DNA of 64,000 nucleotides. It comes from Nectonema munidae. Taxonomy: Eukaryota; Nematomorpha; Nectonematoida; Nectonematidae. The notes beneath the pieces are model-generated. The model saw only the letters and a list, made by a program, of their open reading frames with translations, did no database searches and was not told where the DNA came from. Made by a program: the position numbers and the translations under genes. The stretch spans positions 62,001 through 126,000 of the forward strand of contig JAUIRK010000686.1 of the NCBI GenBank assembly GCA_030549495.1, given 5' to 3'. The number at the start of each line of letters is the position of its first letter. Position 1 is the first letter of the stretch. Of this stretch, positions 55,401 through 64,000 are shown piece after piece.

Positions 55401-58000
55401 AGATTTGGATGTTCTAGTACTGAAACAACTCCATGCGTAACAAAATGCCTCATCTAGATATATGATATGCTCTAACCAAGTGAAGAATTCTTGGTTCAAC
55501 CGATTCAGTATTTGGTGTTCGAAAGTCAAAAATCTGCCTTACTGCTTGTATAGAAGACTCACTTGTAATACAGTCCGACCTCGCTCATCCGATACTTCAT
55601 TATTCGACAATCCCACTATCCGATAACAATTGACTCTAACTAATTTTCAAATGTTTTTCTCACCGGTTATTCTGACATTCACACTTTAAGTCGGATACTA
55701 TCGTCATCAAACCAAATTCTCTCACGTCTGCCCGTGTAATTATTAATCCGACAGAACCTAATCATGCAACATTAATTTTTACACTAGGAGGAAAGCCTAT
55801 TTTTTATATAAAGCACCTTTAAATGTTTGCTATAAAATTTATTTTACCTAAAAAAATAAACATGTATTATAAATAGGGCAGTTAAAAGTCAATAAAGTCA
55901 ACTTTTGAATTCTAATAGCACTTATTCTAAAACGCGTAAATTGTCTTCTTTTATAAAGTTTGTGCAAAGAAGCCCAAGTTATTAGGTCAACAAAGTAGTC
56001 ACATTTTTTATCACTCCTTTTCTTGTAGGTAATCTAGATTTTGTAAAATGTTCACAAGTTAACAAATCAAGAGGAAGTATTTAAGGATTTTGACATTGCT
56101 TTTATATACTGAAGAATTCCAAAAAATATGTTTTATTTTTATAATTATTTGATAAAACATTTTTAATATAATAAAAATTTTGACTCATCCATTCTGGCAT
56201 ATAAATAAAATAATTGAAAAACGTAATCTTCTAGAGATGCATTTAATTTATATAGAAATATCGAATTTGAAGATACTGTATGTGGTATAAATAAGGAACA
56301 TGAAAGAAAAGAAAGAAATATATCGCTTTTCTATCACAGGCAACAGACAAGGGCAAGACAAATTTGAGTGATTATACTCTAAAACCGGTGTGGATCATCG
56401 AGACAGTATATTAAATTATCTTAATTACATAATTTTATTAAATTTAACCTGAATGCTCAAAATTATTTAATGTCCTAAAGTGTCTTCAAAATATCTTTCT
56501 AACTGTGAGGAAGAGGTGATCTCCCTGAGAACACCATATACAACCGAAGACACTCTCCAGAGAGTGATGATGAAATCACACCACTTATTTAGCAACAGCT
56601 AGACGGGAGTTTTCAGCGCCATGCAGTTCACCAAATGCAATATTCAATCACATGATTGTCACTACCACAACACATCCCCGCTCACAGATTTACTGTAGAC
56701 ACCATATAGCAGATTCTAGATTTTTAAAATGGCATAGTGAATACTAAAAATGTAAGTATAAAAAAATACATAAAAAAAGTTCGTAAAAGTATTATCAGAA
56801 AATTACTTTTGTTTTGGTTATCCTAAATTGGTTCGTGATAAAAGATTCACCGCTGAGGAACTTCCTTAGACTCCTTTGCATGAAAACCTAGTCGGAATAA
56901 ACTTTTCATTTTGCAGTCTAAGTTGTTTTTCTTTTTTGGTATGTTTTGATGGTAACAGACACATTTTTCGCAAAGGCAATTAAATCAAATGAATTAAATT
57001 AATTCAATTGTAATGAAAAAATTTTCTACACACATAAATTGGATGAGAAGCTCTAATGAAATTCAAAATATTTTAACAACTTTTGCTAATTATTGTAATA
57101 GGAATTTAAATAATATGCCATATCTATATGAATTGTGTAAATATATAGTCATTATTTAAATTAAAAAAAACAAAATTAAACATTATTCTTCTATTAAGAG
57201 TTCATATATAGTGAACCCGATAAATAATAGGTAACCGTCGAAGGGAAAAGTAGATTAAATAGAAACCATGTTTTATGTGCGTGCTGGAAAAGATATTCTA
57301 CACCTCCTGCGTGAGTTTGTGTCTTTCTGAACCAAATTTTATCTTCTGCTGACTGCATCGCGTATGCTAATTTTCTATTTGTGGAAAACTATTTCTCCAC
57401 CTACCATATGGAATGTTAGGTTTTATGAATCATCAAGTTTATTATTGTTGTGTATGCGTTAACTAATAGTAATACAGATCCAATTTTTCTACAATAAGAT
57501 TATTTAATTGTTTAGTTTTGAGTCTTTTTTGCGATAGGCAACGAATATCGATCAAATTCGAGATATTATCCTCAATATAATTTCTTTCACAACCACATTA
57601 TTTTGACGAACTTTCAACTGAGAAATTAAAAAGAAATAAGGATAAGGAAAAAATATTGCAAAAAGTTTTATTTGATAAATACTGCATATTTTTACTTAAG
57701 AAGCAAAATAGTTGAACTGTTAGGCAGTAAATGGTTAAAGTGTTTAAAAGATATGATTCACTTATAGGCTTAAAATTTCGAATAAAAATAACAAAGCAAC
57801 AATTAAAAATCTAACAAAATGATTAAGAAATATTTGTATTATATAAAAATAATGACCTTCAAAAGACAAATTATTTAAAATTAGTATTTTTCAGAGTTTC
57901 AAACAGATTTTATAAAATTAATGTTTATAAATAAAAGTGTTTACACGTGCATAATATATAAGAGCATAAATAGAATATATGTAATTGGATAACTAATAAA
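52500..58000. other. Intergenic region between convergent genes
   Basis: AT-rich. A SINE-like tail lies near 53618-53640. A Tigger-type end CAGTCCGACCTCGCTCATCC is at about 55570 with a possible related word at 55690; no full element was delimited. Open frames at 54920-55114 and 55224-55529 (minus) match nothing I know. A less AT-rich patch at 56480-56720 is unidentified. Confidence 0.4.
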
Positions 58001-58116
58001 AATATATATATCTCGTAAAATAGATATGCGATGAACGTTTAAATGTACGTAATTGAGATAGCCAACACACATATCATTATAATACACATATGCTATAAAA
58101 GAATGTATGGTGAGAT

Positions 58117-58461
58117 CTACGCAATTAAAATAATGATAACCATGATGACCAAGAGCAAAACCGTTAGGCACGTGTAGATACCAAGGACGGCCATCTTAAA
58201 GTTGGCGCCTTTAGGCTTTCTGGAGTAGTAATTGTTAGCGTGTGCACTGCTCTTCGCGCCGATTTGCTCATCCATCAATGGCGACAGCTTCTGTCCTTTC
58301 TCTGCAACAACGCATGCATGGATTTCCAGAATAATTTCCGTCAAAACAAAGATAATGATGAAGATGACTATGATGATGTCTAATCTGAATCTTCGAGCTG
58401 CAATCATCTCAGGAAGCCCTATTCCAAGGAAGATGTAAATTTGAGCAAGTAAGAGAGCTAT
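58117..58461 (-). CDS. FRRS1-like: FRRS1-like last exon
   Basis: Minus strand, acceptor TTCTTTATAG. Encodes IALLLAQIYIFLGIGLPEM, RFRLDIIIVIFIIIFVL, TEIILEI, a polar loop and a last hydrophobic helix ending VIMVIIILIA before the stop. Confidence 0.88.
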   Translation of the reverse strand: MALLLAQIYIFLGIGLPEMIAARRFRLDIIIVIFIIIFVLTEIILEIHACVVAEKGQKLSPLMDEQIGAKSSAHANNYYSRKPKGANFKMAVLGIYTCLTVLLLVIMVIIILIA

Positions 58462-61400
58462 CTATAAAGAACATACAAATAAGTCATTAAAGGAATTGTC
58501 AGAATGATATATCATATTGCTTTTAACTATACGATTTTTGCGTATCATACTCACTACCTGAAAATAATGTTTTAATTCATTTTTTCAAAAATAAGAATGA
58601 TAATAAAGTTACGTGTAATAAATAGCGCTTGAAAGTCTGTGAATCAGTTTTAGAAAGGAGGGATAAATTCTACCAAATCTGATCTGATTTCACTTAAATA
58701 ACCAGCCCCGTAGTCAGCCTCTATCTCTAGTTGCAAACCTGGTTCTAAGAGCGAAAGGACTACAAGAAAGTGTAAATATTTAGCGAGTTCCTGGAGGATA
58801 AATTAAATTCCAAGCAGCGAAAGAGGGTGCTCAGCACTCCCCCCCCCCCACATCGGCGTTCGCGTAAATAAATATAAGGTCGCATTCTCCAATGTCATAG
58901 ACATACTCCAATAAAGAATAGACTTATCAAACTAAAAGTGTATTAATTCAAATTAAAACACTTGGAATTTTTTCATTTTAACAGAAGAAAAATACAAAAT
59001 GAATTTATCTTTTGAAAGTGTAGACTAATTCAGAATTGGCCCATTCCCATGTAAATCACCAAATTTCCATGTACAGTAGACCCTCGTTAAGTCGGACTAT
59101 ATGGGGGAGAAGGGTGTTCGACTATGCCGATTGTCCGAATTAACAGAGAGTACCGGCGGATTAGTTAAGTGTGACACTTATTAGCTTTATATTATCCAAT
59201 TTTTTTTGTAAATTTATTATTTAAACACATCAAGTTTTACCACATCAATTCACTTTGCAGTTCAATGAATGAGGATCGTTTTAATGCTATCATTCTTCTT
59301 TTTGTTTTAAAAATTTTGATAAAGCTTAAATTTATATGCTTGAAATTTGAGTTCTAATTGAGTAAAATCTTTAAAGAAAAGGCTAGGGGTTTATCTTTAG
59401 CTTTCCGAATGTCTGCCACAGTTTGTTTCTTCACCCCATACTCTCCACAAACACTTTACACAGTAGCTCCAGTTCCTAATTTGCAAACAAGTTCATGTTT
59501 CTTGGTCACTGATAGAGTCACAAGCTTTCGAGCGTTGGCTGTACGTCTTCCAGGCATTTTGCAAGAAAATATTGAAGAAAAATAGAGATGAACACTTCAA
59601 ATAACTTGATATAGCCACAGCAAGTTTTGGAATAGCGTCAAAATTTAGAATGATCGCGAACTATCTATTGAGTAAAAAATAAATAAAATGGCTGCTTGTG
59701 AGCCTAAGCGAAATCAAAGAAAATGGTTGTTTGTAAGCCTATGAGGGCAAACATTTGTATTCTCGGTCACGGTCCGACTTATCCGTTATCCGAGTTATCG
59801 AGGGTCTACCGTATATTGCTTATGTAAGCATAAAACAATGTTTCTGAACTTGTGCTTGAATGAAACAAAAAATGAATTGTCTTATGTATAAATAAAACGA
59901 AAATATATTACAACTTAAAAAAATAACATTGGCTTCTATTTTCATGAATGAGTACAAAAATGGAAAGTCTAATAAACTAAGTTTTAATGGATTGCATAAA
60001 AATGATCGGATTTGAAATTAAAATAAATCGCAGAAAACACGAATCTAATGATGCATGAGCTATGAGCAAGAGAGTTCCTAAACTTCATTTATATATGAAC
60101 CATTAATCAGTGCATAACTCCTATGTGCAGCATTGCTCTTAATGTAGTTGAAAGGGAAAGGTTATATAGTGATCCTTCACAGTACAAGATGTCATGACTT
60201 CAACTCTTGAGGTAAATATGCACAGCGTAGCTAATGGGCATATAGGTGTTTAAATCACGTGCATATATATTTCATACAAAAATGTAATCCTAGCAACCAC
60301 TACATAAAAGTTCACTAAAATATATGTACAAAAGCTTTAACTAAAACGCGATTTTGATACGAAGTTGGAAGTAGAGAAAAAATTTTACTGTTTCAATCAG
60401 GAGTATGCACCATTCATAACAAACTCTACCACGTGTTTCGGGACGACATCTGAAACACATTAGAATGGAAACAACAAAGGCAAATATTATAGCAAACAAG
60501 CCTAAAAAATAAAAGGCATCATGAGAGAATAGAGTATGATTGAAAAAAGTTTTTCATTGGTAATTCTCAACGAGTGTGAGGTTTTTTTGCAAAATTAAAA
60601 TACTCTACTTCCTTGCGAGAAGCAAAAGGATGAATACGCCTTCAATGATTACCTGTTAATACATCTTCAATGATGCATAGCCCTTTTACTGATTTCAGCA
60701 TCCTTTAACAATGCACACATAGTTACATAAGCCATGATTAAATAATAATAGGTTCTAATGAATAAAATTCAATCTAATCGAATCATTGAGTCTTAATAGG
60801 TCAGATGACGAAAAGGCGAGTGATGTTTTGTATTGGTGATCATTTGTCTGATGAATAAAGGGGCGCCTGGTTAATTGATTACCAAAGCATCGTATACAGT
60901 AACTTTTTAGTCTTAATCTATAAATATACTTTTGATTGATGAAGCGCAAGTAAGAAAGATGAATAAAAATGAACTTATTTGGTGACGAGAAATGTATTAA
61001 AAACATACCAACGAGTGAATGACTGAGATGCTTTTGGGAGTTATTGTAGGTATAGTTAACAAGCTGAATTATGATGAATATAAGACACGGGATGAGGAGA
61101 AGGAAGGCAAAGGCATAGCACATACGATGAATTGCGAACCACGGCTGCTGGCCCATGTAACTTCGTCTTGGCCACATCGTACGAAAGTATCTTTAATATT
61201 AAGAATGTGTAAGGAGGTAGAAATAGTTTAGCCTCAAGTAGTAGTATCAAAAAATAAAGCCTCAAAATTTATTGAAATGGAATCTAAAAAACTTTTGTCT
61301 CTATCAAAATTTCCAAAACCTCAAGAGGTTGAAGACGGGAGTCAACCCCCTCATAATTTTTAGTCACTATCTACAAAAACCTGAAAAGGATGAAGATGTG

Positions 61401-63323
61401 CGAAAGCCTCCCATAACTTTATTCACTATAACCAATTACATTATAAAACAGTTACCTTCTCTTCAAACGCCGTGTTGACATTTTATTCGCAAAATATTTA
61501 ACAAACGATTCAGCTTATGATATTCGAGAAGTGATCAATTAGATTAGAGAATTCTACAAAACATGCTAATTTTTATCTTTATCTAATCGAGAATTGAAAT
61601 TAAAAGGCTGCTATGGAATGAGCAAATTTTAATATAAAATAAAAGATAAGCACACACTTCAATAATGACTGCACTTAAAGTAAAAAAGGAGGCACTCAAA
61701 ATAAAAACAGTATATAAAAGTTCACATAAGTTTTTTAGCAATTTTGTTACCAATGACTATTATGTATTTCTGTAAAATTTTGAATTTATTACCTGTAAGT
61801 TTTATCGAAGCCAACAAAATTAAAAAGTTTCAATTCTCAAATCCTTAAAAATATGAGCGCTTTACTTTAACAATTTCTAACTGCGAAGACGTCAACGCCA
61901 TTGGGACTGTGAAAGAAACAGAACTCTAGCTGCATGCCTCAAAGTGAAAAATCAGAAAGAAGGACATTTGATGTATTAGAGATGGAGTTGTATACTTCTT
62001 TTATAAGAGAAATGATAATTCTATCGTAAAAATTTGCAGTAATTTCACCTCACATGTATCTACAGAAACGCACCATCTAACCTAAACTAATCAAGCAATA
62101 AAATATTGATATAGAAGACATGCTAAGTGCCGTCCAACCAATGAATGAACGAAGAAAAGTCATTGTAGACGCAATTCCTAATCTTCCGCTGGACTTGATT
62201 TGACGATGTTGTCCATTTCAAAGTTTCACGATGCAAAGCGTGACAAAAATACATGTTTCATGTGTCAGAAATACAATACTAGGTTACATTCTGACAAAAG
62301 TCCAATATGCTTTGATTTATAGCACGATGACTCAATAATATTCATGAACAAGGAAGATCTAAGCATGGAAGAAACACAAATTTGAAACATGAAAAACTTT
62401 TCGTGCCTGTTTTTTCTTTAGTTATTCATATAGAGATAGTATAATCTAGCTAGGGGCTAACAACAACAAGTTACAAATTCCCATGTTAAGGTCATCCTTT
62501 CAGAGATAAGAATGAGTTGAGTGTGTTCAATCAGATTTGGAAAAGTTTTTTTGATAAATATAGTTTTGTATAAAACAATATTCCCTTGTGATATTTTTTC
62601 TAAAAAATGAGCACATGCAGGCAATGTTCCAAAACGGAAACATGTCCAATAGTTATTGTATAAAACTTTGGATATTTTTAAATTGATGTCAAATGAACTA
62701 AAAAAACAACACTGATAAAACATATGATAAGGTATCAGGGTGGTGCCACATAAAAAGTTATCGTAATAAATGCTCGCGCGTATTAACTATTCATCAGTAA
62801 AATAATGCGAAGCAATAATGTGCTCTACAGTCATGATGCAATCGAGGATGTTGATATATTTTTCATTGTGGATATTTTCACATAATGGAGAAAGAGAAGA
62901 AATTAGCTTTCTAATTTGGAGATAACAATGTTCCAAGAAATAAAAATCACGATTTGGATATATAAAATTCTTTGAAAAAGAAGGCAGACCAAAAATTCTG
63001 GTCTTGAAGGTGTTAAAATAATTGAAACCTAGCTTTCATCCGAGTTTAAATGCCGAAGAAATATCGGCAATAGTAGTCTGTAACACTCAAAATATTAATT
63101 TCCTCATTTTTAAGAAAAAAATAGAAATTTAGAAAATATTAAAAGTACCGCGAAATAATAATAGCAAAAGATATGAAGCCAAGCCAAGCTAGAAGCCATA
63201 AAATAGCGTGAATCTTGTGCCAAAATGGTATAGGAGGAGAGACAACTTTGCGTAGAGAAGTGGTTGTCGGCTTAAATGCTTGTTCTGTTATCAATGGCTG
63301 TTCAGTGTGGCGATATGGAATTC
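58117..63323 (-). CDS. FRRS1-like: FRRS1-like cytochrome b561 domain protein (C-terminal 270 residues)
   Basis: Four minus-strand exons, 63323-63149, 61190-61009, 60501-60389 and 58461-58117, join in frame to 270 residues ending at the TAA at 58117-58119. They form the six-helix cytochrome b561 module of ferric-chelate reductase 1/stromal cell-derived receptor proteins, which pass electrons across membranes and reduce iron. Landmarks: KIHAILWLLAWLGF (first histidine), ISRYFRTMWPRRS, QQPWFAIHRMCYAFAF (second), HLSHSLVGLFAI (third), CFRCRPETRG, YEWCILLIET, then IALLLAQIYIFLGIGLPE and VFVLTEIILEI-like helices and a final hydrophobic segment. The fourth histidine expected in NWTHWGVG is an isoleucine here (YEWCILLIE). 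The upstream reeler and DOMON domains are not in view. The gene converges with the WDR62-like gene. Confidence 0.85.
59074..59811 (-). mobile_element. Tigger/pogo-like element (738 bp) with TA duplication
   Basis: CAGTAGACCCTCGTTAAGTC at the left and, inverted, CGGTAGACCCTCGATAACTC at the right are terminal repeats, each followed by a run of TCGGA-type subterminal words; TA flanks both ends (59072-59073 and 59812-59813). The minus strand at about 59565-59380 encodes MPGRRTANARKLVTLSVTKK and EYGVKKQTVADIRKAKD, the CENP-B-like DNA-binding N terminus of Tigger transposase, with one stop. The DDE domain is missing, so this is an internal-deletion derivative. Confidence 0.9.
60389..60501 (-). CDS. 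FRRS1-like: FRRS1-like exon, altered fourth-histidine region
   Basis: Minus strand, acceptor TTATTTTTTAG, donor GTAAAA. Encodes LFAIIFAFVVSILMCFRCRP then RVCYEWCILLIET. Phase 1 in, 0 out. Confidence 0.85.
61009..61190 (-). CDS. FRRS1-like: FRRS1-like exon with second and third histidines
   Basis: Minus strand, acceptor AATATTAAAG, donor GTATGT. Encodes YFRTMWPRRSYMGQQPWF, AIHRMCYAFAFLLLIP and KHLSHSLVG. Its first base completes an arginine codon with the upstream exon. Confidence 0.9.
61890..62400 (+). pseudogene. piggyBac-like transposase C-terminal remnant
   Basis: Plus-strand pieces resemble the late part of PGBD/piggyBac transposases: GVVYFF and IVKICSNFTSHVST near 61990-62065, then near 62205-62320 DKNTCFMCQKYNTRLHSDK, which fits the terminal cysteine/histidine-rich zinc domain. 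Stops and frame changes are frequent. The TTAA borders were not found. It lies in an intron of the FRRS1-like gene. Confidence 0.5.
62415..62469 (+). repeat. LINE/SINE tail, AAC-ended, copy of 18370-18432
   Basis: GAGATAGTATAATCTAGC then TAGGGGCTAACAACAACA matches the tail of the insertion at 18181-18432. Only the last part is recognisable here. Confidence 0.65.
63149..63323 (-). CDS. FRRS1-like: FRRS1-like exon with b561 helix 1-2
   Basis: Minus strand, acceptor TTATAACTAG, donor GTACTT. Encodes PLITEQAFKPTTTSLRK, then FWHKIHAILWLLAWLGF and ISFAIIISR. The linker before the helix leads back to an unseen DOMON domain. Phase 1 in, 2 out. Confidence 0.8.
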
Positions 63324-63451
63324 CTAGTTATAAGAACAAATGGAATGAAATACAAAAAATACTTTCCGTGTATTCACATTTCTTATATGTATATTTTAGT
63401 AGATACACACTACGTAAATTTAAACATTTTTATCTACTAAAGAAGACTCAA

Positions 63452-63912
63452 AAGTAAACCCTCTAAAATACGACCGATCAGCCAGCCACATTTTAAAAGT
63501 AAGTCGTATTTGAGAGGAAGACATTACAAAGGGGTTTCAAAAATTATGCTTTTTTAATAACGTCATAACAACATTATAACTTGTTTATTTTTTATCGATA
63601 AAACATTTTCAGTGTTTGATTAATTCATCTAGTTTACTTTGTTCAAAAAAAATTCGTTTTATTTAAATTTCTCTATTTTATAAATTATACAAATGAACAA
63701 CCCGAATTCGTTTTCAAAAATACTAATTTTAATTAAAATTTAAAAAAAATCATTAGCATGAGATATAAAATAAAAATAAACATCTTAATTTGGTGTCGTA
63801 TCAGAGGGAAATCTGAGACAAATCGTTTAAGGGGTATAATTAATGTAAATATTATTTATGTGCATAAATAAGGTCGTATTTTGAGGAAGCCGCATTTCAG
63901 AGGGGTTACGGT
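63452..63912. mobile_element. Tigger-like MITE sequences
   Basis: GTAAACCCTCTAAAATACG near 63453 is the inverse of CAGAGGGGTTACGGTA near 63899, with GGTCGTATTTTGAGG beside it. A similar right end at 63502-63537 suggests two overlapping or nested copies. No transposase coding. Confidence 0.6.
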
Positions 63913-64000
63913 AGTTAGTAAGCCTCTACTAAAGTTGAAGATATTTGAAATTGGTTAGAAATGTGTAAGGGTCAACTTTTTAAGAATTTTTCTATAAAAT

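Noticed and set aside
54920-55529. Minus-strand open frames as an unknown gene
   Set aside because: Composition and lack of similarity suggest chance or decayed repeat; left unannotated as genes.
1-64000. CRISPR array, operon or bacterial contamination
   Set aside because: No regularly spaced direct repeats or bacterial genes; introns and eukaryotic transposons fill the window.

Overview
The window is strongly AT-rich metazoan nuclear DNA. Two intron-rich host genes are embedded in a dense bed of decayed transposons. Intron sizes (several as short as 57-70 bp, others of many kb), the hAT, Tigger, piggyBac, Mutator-like and LINE load, and the protein comparisons suggest an arthropod. A parasitic copepod such as a sea louse is my best guess, but it is only a guess and the species is not fixed by the sequence. 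I see no operons, CRISPR arrays, phage genes or bacterial features.

Layout. Positions 1-4110 hold a LINE on the + strand, split by a minus-strand hAT transposase fossil (640-2035) and a plus-strand Mutator-like transposase (2040-2930). From 5121 to 52292 runs one host gene on the + strand, the orthologue of WDR62/MAPKBP1 (a WD40-repeat scaffold for JNK signalling and spindle/centrosome work). I could place 28 exons that stay in one reading frame through every splice junction. They give about 1,321 residues; the 5' end lies outside the window or was not recognised. Its introns carry a hAT element interrupted by a small Ty3/gypsy-type LTR fossil and a non-autonomous hAT element, two piggyBac-type MITEs, a 1.7-kb hAT with 8-bp target duplication, Tigger elements, tRNA-derived SINEs, an RTE-like LINE end, a second decayed LINE and a 95-bp-arm palindrome next to a GC-rich island.

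From 52293 to about 58116 is a gene-poor intergenic stretch where two convergent genes face each other. From 63323 down to 58117 on the minus strand lies the cytochrome b561 half of a FRRS1-like (ferric-chelate reductase 1, stromal cell-derived receptor 2) membrane protein: four exons, 270 residues, with the upstream reeler/DOMON part beyond the right edge or unrecognised. One of the four expected haem-ligand histidines appears to be replaced. Its introns hold a Tigger element, a piggyBac-like transposase remnant and small Tigger-like MITEs.

No genuinely new biological system stands out. The most useful points are the full exon model of the WDR62-like gene, the b561 protein lacking its fourth histidine, the palindrome and GC-rich island at 23.5-24.9 kb, and complementary transposase segments within one intron that could form double-stranded RNA.
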